Positions 47,601-54,574 of a stretch of DNA of 64,000 nt are shown here, piece by piece. The stretch spans positions 1 to 64,000 of the forward strand of contig NZ_WWEM01000010.1 of the NCBI RefSeq assembly GCF_019308285.1, in the 5' to 3' direction. The notes beneath the pieces were generated by a model. It did no database searches. It had not been told where the DNA came from and saw nothing but the letters and a program-made list of their open reading frames with translations. Made by a program: the position numbers and the translations under genes. Position 1 is the stretch's first letter, and every line of letters starts with the position of its first letter. The stretch comes from Flavobacterium quisquiliarum (GTDB lineage: Bacteria; Bacteroidota; Bacteroidia; Flavobacteriales; Flavobacteriaceae).

Positions 47601-48929
47601 TCGGGAAGTCAAGATGGTTTTGTGTTTATCAATAATCAGTACAGCAATACTTCGACTTATACCTTTAAAAATAATATTATGCAGGACGAACGTGAAAATC
47701 CAAAACCGATTTTTATGTTCAATTCGAGTCATGCGAGTGGTGCAGGAAAAGCAGTTTTAGACAATAATCTTTTGGTTGGAGTAACTTCACAAGTAGTTAA
47801 AGGAACAGTTACGGTTACTGAAACTAATGTTAAAACAATTAATAATTTAGAATTATTATCACTGTCATTTCCAAATCCTATTTCTGGAGATTTTAGCTTC
47901 TCTAAAAATTCTCCTTTAGCGAAAGCTTCATCGGAAGGCGGAGTACTTGGAGATCCAAGATGGTTAAAAGCAGATGCTAAGTTTTCACTAATTAATTATG
48001 TGAATTCAATAGACGGAAAAGTCATTACATTATCTCCATCTGAATTTATGGAAGGAGCGGTAACCAATTTACCAGCACCAAAATTGGAAGGGTATACTTT
48101 CTTTGGTTGGTCGGCTTCTACAACTACTCCAGGATTACTTAAAACCATTCTGGCGACAGCAACGGGAAACCAAACTTTTTATGCTTTTTGGGGAGAAGGA
48201 GGTAATAATAAACCAGATCCAAAACCTGCTGTGAAATCGGGAGTTACGTACATGAATTCAATCGATGGTAAAGCTATCTCTGGATTAACTCCTGTTGAAT
48301 ATACAGAAGGAACTGCACTTACTTTACCGGTTCCAACTTTAAAAGATTATACTTTCTTCGGATGGTCAGCTTCTGCAACAACACCAAATTCGATTAAAGA
48401 AATTGCAATTACAGCAACAGGTAATCAAACCTTTTATGCCTTTTGGGGAGTAGATGGGAATAACAAAAAAGATGAGGTAATTCCACCGACATTCTATAGT
48501 ATTTCTTATTTGAATCTGCCATCTGGAGCCGTTAATCCAAATAAAACAAGTGTACAGACCGGAACAGCTTTTGTTTTAGAAGAAGCACAAGCTACAGGTT
48601 ACCGATTCTTAGGCTGGTATGCTGATGCTTTATACGGTAGAGAAGTAACGGGTTTTGGTACTACTCAAAAGGAAAATGCAACGGTTTACGGACGCTGGAA
48701 AAAGCTGGGCGAGTTTTTAGTTTTCCCAACTGTTGCCAGTGGCAAGATTACTTTAAGATCAAGCACAGAATTGGATCGTTTGGCTATTTTCAGTATGAAT
48801 GGACTTTTAGTTAAACAAGTAGATGTGATTGGTTTAGAGACTGACATCTCAATTTCTGATTTAGCTTCTGGAAGTTACTTTATCAAAAGTTTAAAAACAG
48901 GAGAAACGGCTAGAATTATAGTTAAATAA
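41646..48929 (+). CDS. Giant multidomain pectinase: CBM, CE8 methylesterase, PL1 pectate lyase, T9SS sorting domain
   Basis: 2427-residue secreted protein. Order: signal peptide (1-19); CBM6/35-like module (about 22-150); two InlB-like repeats (about 155-310); a beta-sandwich with an Ig-like (SbsA) domain (about 495-595); CE8 (about 600-900) with acid/base Asp736 in KQDTQV, nucleophile Asp757 in GDVDF and Arg810 in GRPW; FN3-like segment; a Listeria-Bacteroides repeat (about 991-1075); an autotransporter-like beta-helix; PL1 (from about 1342, FPGAEGYGKYVTGGRGGKV, with VDHCSMSWSTDE); a DTDGDGMPD calcium repeat (about 1736); a DUF5123-like helix (about 1765-2110); three more Listeria-Bacteroides repeats; and a type A T9SS sorting domain (about 2355-2427). 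De-esterification and cleavage are fused in one secreted or surface-anchored chain. Confidence 0.92.
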   Translation: MKKQFIHLFLILFTVMGYSQTIERIEAEKFNQASGARAETNASLSGGGNVGYIKNNTWIKFNGINFTEFVTRFDIAAAGATGGTIELRLGSETGTLIGTATVSGSTSFTDYKKFSVAIQPTTGTFDLVFLFKHPTNTGYLFNLDYFEKVTENPNAVTYKLTTNVNPASSGTITLNPAGTTFVKGTAITLTANKNFGYNFKQWVDDKGAVVSTANPLTYTIEADATLIAQYETLETYSLTVNVNGAFGLGDYTISPAGKDGAFSVYEKGTNVTVTAVENDIVKFSNWSDGSTSLNTSVVMNQNQTVTGTYANQNFIAGWTFKTDQYANPRVAELYSKIENRPQLMAYNVADNVLAPNVRLQNRGGKNGFCVWNTERGNFYYFMTTLSTVGYKNINVASGLLGYYYGADEWTFQYSLDGVNFVNVSALTTINTNTITSIGGILPAEAEGKEKIYLRWFPNSNGPKHGSAVDVTATIISNLMIKADEVLVVDTNAPVLESSLPAELASSVGANGNIILNYNEQVQFGTGQAVLNGKNLNAEFINKTVKFSYFGLEYNKQYTFTIPAGFVKDLSGNNGSALTLSFKTMEKPVPVKRNFDLIVDANATDEQIASKKYVKTIAEAFNLAPNNSASRFLVLITNGTYNLGGDGTNPQDIVLKLPTGKNNVSLVAQSKDKVILQGNPGWGIKNAVLSIEANDLYMENVTIEHKDGITTSGQRPALNPAGDRNVYNGVRLRSKQDTQVTGGKRSFYYKSTIEGDVDFICGGGTHWFEECKLVSVASGYIVAPNHDAATQYGYIFNNNTITAATSYYLGRPWQNAPRAVYLNTKMINEPNVLGWANMGTYPALFAEYNSVNGNGIAVNTDNRTNTFTVDGVSKTGNYNPVLTKVQADEYTIENVLSGTDKWDPRTIVEQVTKPSNLLVSDKNTLKWDENKYAMCYVISKDGKIVAITTDALYADTDTKAGTYNYTIQSANEYGGLSDVSSISMTIGGAVKSTIVYLNSIDGTTIASLTPVEYTEGTALTLPVPTLNGYTFYGWSASATVPNTLKEITATTTGNQTLYAYWGTAGNNKPDEVIPPTNFDYDFTAAVNKNWDNAANFSPAEMPAAGKTVSCTKEIETTATVFLADMTFLSGGTLRLRGAHKATGNLTFKDGTRVYYNTSGAGMTLEAPMIVSGNVKFEMISGIANQTILTLSGPISGNGIVSPLNTGQGVNANTGTLLLKGDNSEFIGTWDVTQKSTKFPALNYPTVIEGASANAFGSGTIKIGQDNYIIFSNERAAGSNLNLIITENGKASLNTVLNVQKLTINGVEFKEGTYDKTTNPEFFTGEGKIEVKKEATGGGSETIPAFPGAEGYGKYVTGGRGGKVIYVTNLNDSGAGSLREAIGQAGPRIVVFKVSGNIELKSELNVTDNITIAGQTAPGGGITLKDYNVKVRGNNVILRYLRFRMGDTHDVENDALGGRFQKNIIVDHCSMSWSTDECVSFYQNENFTLQWCIISESLRNSVHAKGAHGYGGVWGGKNASFHHNLLAHHDSRNPRLGEYANDIFAKTDLVDIRNNVIYNWGGNSCYGGDAMNVNLVNNYWKPGPGTSNSTKERILSTGRSLDTTSPLYGVWGKYFVDGNYVVGSERATQDNWTYGVYSQFHGSQLPVSDADKAAIKISASHAPGEITTHSATKAYQLVLDNAGANLFRDAVDKRAVDDTRSGTASIMNGGNGSTNGYIDTPSATGGWPVLPTGEAPLDTDGDGMPDKWETEKGLNPASAADGNLKTVDGVYTNIEVYINSLVNHITAVQNGSLDIYVNPQNFVEKYNAAEDGSKFIMASGTYTTTTALAVKNHKYTFVPDENAKPVFAGSFSSDQAEIFSGSFSFTGVDFDLTNTYSNVFQFKNGSGVSAFEIKNASIKGIKQSLFVTEGASDHPISKIILENCIINGTASESASFIQPDSHIVNTISVKNSTVFNYKKGNSFIMLQKKDAVNENLNVAIENNTIHNSGSQDGFVFINNQYSNTSTYTFKNNIMQDERENPKPIFMFNSSHASGAGKAVLDNNLLVGVTSQVVKGTVTVTETNVKTINNLELLSLSFPNPISGDFSFSKNSPLAKASSEGGVLGDPRWLKADAKFSLINYVNSIDGKVITLSPSEFMEGAVTNLPAPKLEGYTFFGWSASTTTPGLLKTILATATGNQTFYAFWGEGGNNKPDPKPAVKSGVTYMNSIDGKAISGLTPVEYTEGTALTLPVPTLKDYTFFGWSASATTPNSIKEIAITATGNQTFYAFWGVDGNNKKDEVIPPTFYSISYLNLPSGAVNPNKTSVQTGTAFVLEEAQATGYRFLGWYADALYGREVTGFGTTQKENATVYGRWKKLGEFLVFPTVASGKITLRSSTELDRLAIFSMNGLLVKQVDVIGLETDISISDLASGSYFIKSLKTGETARIIVK

Positions 48930-49018
48930 GTTTATAGAATCATGGGATGAAAGTTTTCAATTTTCATCCCTGATTTAGAACACAAATTCATCAGTATAAA
49001 AAATAAATCATCATAGAT

Positions 49019-49669
49019 ATGAATAATAGTATTAAATTAATAATGCTGGTTTTCATTACTTTATTATCATCTTGTTCAAGTGATAATGAAAGTGATCAGG
49101 ATGCTAATGCAAACAAAGGTTATTTGAAAATTGGAAACCAAACGGTAGAATTATCGCAAGGTTATCTTGAAAATTACGGAGTAAGGGGAAATGCTTATAA
49201 CATAGATTTTTCGTTACGATCAAAATCCATTTCGGATAAGGAAGATGGAGCAGTTGTGTACTTCGAATTGTTTTCTTCATTAAAGAATAATTTAGCAAAA
49301 GGGGATTACAGTTTTGGAGGATATTCTGAAGCAACGGCTTATACTTTTACAAAATGGGGACAATCATTATTAGGGAAAAACATCAATGCAGAAAAAGGCG
49401 GTATGTCAGTAACCAATGGTGTCAGCATAAAACCAACCAGTGGTACTTTTAAAGTTAGTGAAAACGGAGATAATTATAAAGTTAGTTTTACGGGAAAAGG
49501 GACTGCAAGTTATTACAAAGACGGAGTATTAAGTTCGACTCAGAATGACGTGAGTTTTGTAATGCAGTACAAAGGAAATGTTAGTCGTTCCGAAGCAAAG
49601 AATTTTACAGCTAAAATATCTAATTCTCTGTTAAGGATAGAAAAAGATCACGCAATTATTTTTAACTAA
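49019..49669 (+). CDS. Lipoprotein of unknown function at the end of the pectin locus
   Basis: Not recognised. 216 residues with an SPII signal (ITLLSSC, Cys19) and a Ser/Asp-rich stretch after it (SSDNESDQD) that is typical of surface-exposed flavobacterial lipoproteins. The remainder is rich in Ser, Gly, Lys and aromatic residues in a beta-type pattern (YFELFSSLKNNLAKGDYSFGG, GTFKVSENGDNYKVSFTGKG), as in small beta-barrel or sandwich lipoproteins. It follows the giant enzyme after 89 bases and precedes the terminator at 49691, so it is the last gene of the run. Confidence 0.78.
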   Translation: MNNSIKLIMLVFITLLSSCSSDNESDQDANANKGYLKIGNQTVELSQGYLENYGVRGNAYNIDFSLRSKSISDKEDGAVVYFELFSSLKNNLAKGDYSFGGYSEATAYTFTKWGQSLLGKNINAEKGGMSVTNGVSIKPTSGTFKVSENGDNYKVSFTGKGTASYYKDGVLSSTQNDVSFVMQYKGNVSRSEAKNFTAKISNSLLRIEKDHAIIFN

Positions 49670-49690
49670 TTTTAGAATTAGTTTTTGGAA

Positions 49691-49722
49691 AAAATAGGCT
49701 GTCTTTTGATAGCCTATTTTTG
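49691..49722 (+). terminator. Terminator at the end of the pectin locus
   Basis: AAAATAGGCT pairs with AGCCTATTTT across GTCTTTTGAT, followed by TGTTTTTT. On the opposite strand the convergent gene at 49755 could also use it. Confidence 0.85.
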
Positions 49723-49754
49723 TTTTTTACATCTAAAGAAGAATCAAGCCTTTA

Positions 49755-50312
49755 TTAAAAAGGAAGATTATATTTTCCATACAAAGCTTTATTCTCGATA
49801 CTTTTTGCAAAAAGCGGTGTTTCTTCATGATTGTGTGCATCAGAAGCTTCTTGTCGGGCTTTTGCTGCTTCCGCTAATAAAATCCCATATTCTTTAATAA
49901 ATTCAAGAAATTCGGGTGTTGCAGTAGCATGAATAGTATTGGTGAACATAGAAGTCTTATCATCGATTTTTTCAGCTCTCAATTCCCAAAGCACTTGTAC
50001 TTTAGATCTTCCGCTTGCGGTAATAGTATCAGAAACAGAAAGCATTCTGCAATATTCTGGTCGATATTGATCAAAAATATAATGTTGTACTACAAGAGCA
50101 GTTCCTACATATTCTACGTTGATTGACATTGGAACACCTTCAAAATTTGAAGTAATTCCAGCTGCAATGTGGTTTACAGAACAACGTTGGTATTCTGCAT
50201 CAGGCAAATTTAAAAGCCAGTCTGCAATATTAATTTTTTCAATTGGCGCATTCATTACAGCTGAAACCGTTGTTGCTGATAATGCATTTTCTGAAGTTTG
50301 TATAATTTCCAT
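49755..50312 (-). CDS. Conserved hypothetical protein, divergent from a LysR regulator
   Basis: 185 residues, no signal peptide and no membrane segment. The sequence has a polyketide cyclase/SRPBCC flavour (EYVGTALVVQHYIFDQYRPEYCRMLSVSDTI, VQVLWELRAEKIDDKTSMFTNTIHATATPEFLEF), but I cannot place it firmly. The C-terminus is rich in Ala, Glu and His (LLAEAAKARQEASDAHNHEE). It is transcribed away from the LysR gene across 129 bases, the classical layout of a LysR regulator and its target, so it is probably controlled by it. Confidence 0.75.
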   Translation of the reverse strand: MEIIQTSENALSATTVSAVMNAPIEKINIADWLLNLPDAEYQRCSVNHIAAGITSNFEGVPMSINVEYVGTALVVQHYIFDQYRPEYCRMLSVSDTITASGRSKVQVLWELRAEKIDDKTSMFTNTIHATATPEFLEFIKEYGILLAEAAKARQEASDAHNHEETPLFAKSIENKALYGKYNLPF

Positions 50313-50441
50313 GATTTTATGTTTTTTAATTATTTAAGTCAAAGTTCCGTAATAGAATTCAATCGTGGAAATGATATTTTTAGATTAAATCAATCGAAAA
50401 TTTCGATTATAAAATTGTACTTTTAGAAAAAATAAGAAAGT

Positions 50442-51332
50442 ATGGAACTTCGTCAGTTAAAATATTTCGTCCGAGCAGCAGAACTTTTAAATTTCACTCA
50501 GGCAGCAGAAGATTTATTCATTACGCAAAGCACTTTATCACATCAGATTAAAGAACTCGAAAATTCGCTGGATACACTTCTTTTTGACAGAATAGCCAAA
50601 CGTGTCCGACTGACGGAAGCTGGAGAAGTTATGCTTCAATATGCTAGAAAAACGATTCACCAGGCAGAAGAAAGCAGGCAGGTTTTACTCGATTTAAACA
50701 ATATGAAATCTGGGAAAATAATTATTGGTTCGACTTATGGATTGCAAGAACTCTTAATGGAATCGATTGTGGAGTACAACGAAAAATATCCTGATATAGA
50801 AATTCAGATTATATACGGTTCTACAACTGATTTGCTTCAAAAAATCCTGGATTATAAAATTGACTGTATGCTTTCTTTTATGTCGGAATTGGGACATAAT
50901 GAACTTATGATAAATAAACTCTTTTCGGCTCATCTTTCCTTAATTGTTCATCAATCTCATTCTTGGGCTAAACTGAAAAAAGTAGCGCTTGAAAAAGTTA
51001 CAGCATTACCTTTAGCACTTCCTTCACAGAGTTACAGTATCAGGAACTTGTTGGATAAATTACTTGATGACAAAGGAATTCCGCTTCATACAAAAATGGA
51101 AATTAACGATATTCATAGTTTGCTTCAGTTAGCGAATACCAATAAATGGTCAACTATTTTGATGCATACTTCTTTATTTGATTTTAAAGAATTAAAAGCA
51201 ATTCCGTTAGAAGGAAAAAATACAGTCCGAGAAGCCACTATAGCAATTTCAAAAGGAATTTATCATAAAAAATCGCTAGTGCTTTTTCAGGAAATTTTAT
51301 TGAAAAAGAGTGAAGTTTACAGAAATGAATAA
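50442..51332 (+). CDS. LysR-family transcriptional regulator
   Basis: 296 residues of the standard LysR form. The winged helix-turn-helix covers residues 1-60 (MELRQLKYFVRAAELLNFTQ, then DLFITQSTLSHQIKELE as helix-turn-helix), followed by the linker helix and a periplasmic-binding-like effector domain (about 90-290). The start is firm because MELRQL is the family N-terminus. It is divergent from the gene at 49755, its likely target. The effector is unknown. Confidence 0.92.
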   Translation: MELRQLKYFVRAAELLNFTQAAEDLFITQSTLSHQIKELENSLDTLLFDRIAKRVRLTEAGEVMLQYARKTIHQAEESRQVLLDLNNMKSGKIIIGSTYGLQELLMESIVEYNEKYPDIEIQIIYGSTTDLLQKILDYKIDCMLSFMSELGHNELMINKLFSAHLSLIVHQSHSWAKLKKVALEKVTALPLALPSQSYSIRNLLDKLLDDKGIPLHTKMEINDIHSLLQLANTNKWSTILMHTSLFDFKELKAIPLEGKNTVREATIAISKGIYHKKSLVLFQEILLKKSEVYRNE

Positions 51333-51395
51333 AATTAAAAAACACTGAATTTGTACCTTTGCCCTCATAAATCCTCATTTGGATAAAGAAAGTAA

Positions 51396-51755
<360 letters not shown>

Positions 51756-51765
51756 AGTTACTTTT

Positions 51766-52074
51766 TTTAAACACATAGAAACATAGTTTTTAGGAGCCTT
51801 AAATAGGCGTTTCACTTTCATAAATGCACATAGTTTTGTGAGTTATATACTTTGTCAAAGTTCATTCCGAATCTTACGCCAAGCTATGGGTTTATTTTTT
51901 TGCCACAAATTTCACAAATTTCCGCGAATTAAAAATTTGTGAAAATTTCTGAAATTGCTTCGCCTGTTCGCTATCGCTCGGGTTGTGGCTTTTTAAAACA
52001 TAATGCTATGTGTTTTATTAAAAGTGAAATGACTTTTCTTAGCGTAAAGAAAATCTATGTTTCTATGTGTTTAA
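51766..52074. repeat. Intergenic inverted-repeat element, copy D (largest)
   Basis: 309 bp with TTAAACACATAGAAACATAG at the left end and its complement at the right (52055-52074). Both flanks carry the subterminal block (AGGCGTTTCACTTTC on the left, AAAGTGAAATGACTTTTC on the right), so the element is symmetric. Its middle holds a second palindromic unit from GCCACAA (51902-51908) to TTGTGGC (51983-51989), related to the repeats at 11587 and 56341, as if one had inserted in another. It fills the convergent gap before the protease gene. Confidence 0.9.
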
Positions 52075-52085
52075 TTTTTTTATAA

Positions 52086-52781
52086 TTATTCAACAATTGG
52101 GTTTAATGCTTTTTTATTTCTTCTGTTATAAATTATAATAAAGCCCACCCAGATAATCAATAAAGTTACGATTAGCGTCAATTCCGTATCATGCAAACCA
52201 TTGCGGAAGAAATTGTTTAGAGAATGTACTCCTGCAACAGCTAATAACGAACCTGTAGAAGAGTATACTTTTCCGATTCCCCAGCTGCCAAAGAAGATGA
52301 TGCCTAAGAAAACCATGTTGCTTGGAGTAGTTTCAAAGTTTAAATGCCATGCAAACCAAAGAACAGCAATAATTAGGATAGAAGTAAATTTAGGAAGTGA
52401 TTTTAATTGTTCCTGCAAAAATCCTCGCCATCCAATTTCTTCTAATAGCCCGTAAACTAAAACCGTAAACATTAATAGAATTGGGAATTTACCCATAACG
52501 AAATAATAAGTTCCTGCAATTAAAAATGCTGGCAATAGCCAATAAACAGCTAATGGAACTATGGCATTTTTGTAAATTCCTTTTAAAGACATTGGATTTT
52601 CAAGAGAGAATATTTTTATCGCTGCCAAGGCACCCAAAGCAGGGCCAACACCACGAAGAAGAATTACCAAATATGGATTTTCAATTCCAGATAATAAATT
52701 AGTTTTTACTGCTGCATATCTGCAGATTACTGCGATTACATAATAAACTATAATAGCGCCAAAGTTGATTTTAGTTTTCAT
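52086..52781 (-). CDS. CPBP-family intramembrane metalloprotease (CAAX protease-like)
   Basis: 231 residues with about six or seven membrane helices. The three family motifs are present: EEIGWRG with Glu114, Glu115 and Arg119; FAWHLNF with His146; and GVHSLNN with His186. These form the metal-binding site of Rce1/CPBP proteins, which cut substrates within or near the membrane. The substrate is unknown. It reads in the same direction as the Crp-like gene at 52856, 74 bases downstream of it. Confidence 0.88.
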   Translation of the reverse strand: MKTKINFGAIIVYYVIAVICRYAAVKTNLLSGIENPYLVILLRGVGPALGALAAIKIFSLENPMSLKGIYKNAIVPLAVYWLLPAFLIAGTYYFVMGKFPILLMFTVLVYGLLEEIGWRGFLQEQLKSLPKFTSILIIAVLWFAWHLNFETTPSNMVFLGIIFFGSWGIGKVYSSTGSLLAVAGVHSLNNFFRNGLHDTELTLIVTLLIIWVGFIIIYNRRNKKALNPIVE

Positions 52782-52855
52782 AAGTTATTTCGTTTGATTT
52801 AGTGAAGCAAACTTAGCGAGCATAAATGAAAATAAAATTGACTTTGGGTAAGAAA

Positions 52856-53446
52856 TCATTTTTCCATAACTCTTTTTCGGATTCGGCTTAAACTTTCTGC
52901 CGTTAATCCGAGATAAGAAGCAATGATTTTTAGAGGAGTTCTCTGGAATATTTCCGGACGGCCTTCTATAAGTTTTAAATAACGTTCTTGAGGAGAAAGT
53001 GTTAAAAGATTAATTTGCTCCTGCTGCTTGCGTACATAAAGCATTTCAGAAATTGCTTTTCCAATTCGTAAACCTGTTTCAGATCTTTGGTACAATTCGT
53101 TTAAATCAGAATAAGAGATAGACCATAAAGTCAATTCTTCCAATGCTTCTGTTTTGATAACAGTGGGCTGTTGATTTAAGAAAGACATATAATCACTGAT
53201 GAAACTTTTTTCATAAAGAAGATTAATGCAGATATCTCTTTTCCCATCCCAAACAAATAATCCTGCTGATCCTTTTATAACAATGTTGAGATATCTTTCT
53301 ACAGCATTGTAATCTTTTATGATTTCTGATTTTTCGAATTCCCTTACTTTGATTTTTTCGGAGAACCCTTTCCAGATAGTCATATCTGCGGTAAAATAGG
53401 TTTCGAAAATTCTTTTTACATCTTCAGGAGAAGGACTTTGTGGCAT
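52856..53446 (-). CDS. Crp/Fnr-family transcriptional regulator
   Basis: 196 residues. The N-terminal part (about 15-130) is a cyclic nucleotide-binding-type beta-roll (KSEIIKDYNAVERYLNIVIKGSAGLFVWDGKRDIC). The C-terminus (about 150-196) is a short winged helix, LSPQERYLKLIEGRPEIFQRTPL then IASYLGLTAESLSRIRKR, typical of the short Bacteroidota Crp branch. The conserved cAMP-binding Arg-Ser pair is not evident, so the ligand is unknown or absent. Next to the CPBP gene, possibly co-transcribed. Confidence 0.88.
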   Translation of the reverse strand: MPQSPSPEDVKRIFETYFTADMTIWKGFSEKIKVREFEKSEIIKDYNAVERYLNIVIKGSAGLFVWDGKRDICINLLYEKSFISDYMSFLNQQPTVIKTEALEELTLWSISYSDLNELYQRSETGLRIGKAISEMLYVRKQQEQINLLTLSPQERYLKLIEGRPEIFQRTPLKIIASYLGLTAESLSRIRKRVMEK

Positions 53447-53531
53447 TGCTAAAAGATATCAGTTTAAGAAGCCAATATAAGTTTTATCTTTCAAAGTAAA
53501 AACAACTGTGTTAACTTGTTGGGACTGTTTT

Positions 53532-53747
53532 TTTAAACACATAGGAACATAGATTTTTTAGTTTTAAACTTAATAAAAAGAGTTTAGAAAGAAACTAGTT
53601 TCTAACACATAGCTTTGTGTGAACTATCGGCCAACTTTGTCAAAGTTCAAAACTTTGACAAAGTTTCACGCTTAGAAAATTATGTGATTTATTCTAAATG
53701 AAATGCCTTTTTTAGCATAAAGAAAATCTATGTTTCTATGTGTTTAA
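53532..53747. repeat. Intergenic inverted-repeat element, copy E
   Basis: 216 bp; the left end has one mismatch (ACACATAGGAACATAG). Inside are AAGAAACTAGTTTCTAACAC (palindrome GAAACTAGTTTC) and a hairpin AACTTTGTCAAAGTT (53633-53647) / AACTTTGACAAAGTT (53651-53665). The right flank is AAATGAAATGCCTTTTTTAG. It accounts for most of the 53447-53778 gap. Confidence 0.9.
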
Positions 53748-53778
53748 TAAAACTCAACAGCTTTATTTCAGTGAAAAT

Positions 53779-54300
53779 TTACTTCAAACAAGGCAATTGT
53801 AAAACATTAGCATTTAAAGGCTGTTCCACTTTTCGTTCCAGTTTTTCATTATTAACTGTAATATAAATTTCCATAGAACCCGTTCCGACTTTTAGAGCTA
53901 GAATATGACCACCATAAGCATCAAATTTATCATCTGTTGCTACACCATGCATATGAATCGAAGGTTTTTCTCCGCTCCAAGCAATAGAACCAGTAATGCT
54001 TCCCATTTCGACCTTATTGAAAGTTTTTGGATGAAATTTCTTTTGGCTGAAATCATAAAAACCAAATGTAGCGTCTTGCGCAAAACCAATTCCAGTAAAA
54101 TTAGCAGAAGGAATGTTTTGTTCTTTCGCCAGATTTTCAATTAAAGCTAACACATTATCGCCTTCGCGAAGAACCATCAAATAACCATTTGGAGTTTTGG
54201 TATAACGGCATTTTTCTTTATCGTTTTGTTGTCCGTGAGATAAATTGTAAGTCAGCAAAAATGCTAAAGCAATAAAGGTTTTATGGATTTGATTTTTCAT
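53779..54300 (-). CDS. Exported PPC-domain (DUF296) protein
   Basis: 173 residues. The signal peptide (1-23, LSHGQ) is unusual, since the PPC/DUF296 fold is generally intracellular. The PPC part (about 35-160) includes YLMVLREGDNVLALIENLAKE, FTGIGFAQDATFGFYD, IAWSGEKPSIHMHGVATD and AYGGHILALKVG; the His-Met-His and Gly-Gly-His clusters are the metal site in bacterial PPC proteins. The function is not known. It stands alone between two copies (E and F) of the inverted-repeat element. Confidence 0.85.
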   Translation of the reverse strand: MKNQIHKTFIALAFLLTYNLSHGQQNDKEKCRYTKTPNGYLMVLREGDNVLALIENLAKEQNIPSANFTGIGFAQDATFGFYDFSQKKFHPKTFNKVEMGSITGSIAWSGEKPSIHMHGVATDDKFDAYGGHILALKVGTGSMEIYITVNNEKLERKVEQPLNANVLQLPCLK

Positions 54301-54338
54301 AAGAAATTAATTAAAGTTGTAATTGATAATAAAAAGAT

Positions 54339-54546
54339 TTTAAACACATAAAAACATAGATTTTCATTGTCTTTAAAGATTATAGAAAGAAACTAGTTTC
54401 TAACACATAGTTTGACCTAAACTCGTTAGATAACTTTGTCAAAGTTTTAAACTTTGACAAAGTTAGAGAAGCAAATAGCTATGTGTTTTATTAAAAGTGA
54501 AATGCCTTTTTTAGCACAACGAAAATCTATGTTTCTATGTGTTTAA
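54339..54546. repeat. Intergenic inverted-repeat element, copy F
   Basis: 208 bp, close relative of copy E: left end with one mismatch (ACACATAAAAACATAG), AAGAAACTAGTTTCTAACAC, a hairpin AACTTTGTCAAAGTT/AACTTTGACAAAGTT (54432-54464) and AAAGTGAAATGCCTTTTTTA at the right. E and F flank the PPC gene and probably arose by duplication of one ancestor. Confidence 0.9.
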
Positions 54547-54574
54547 TTTAATTATATCATTATAAATAAAGAGT

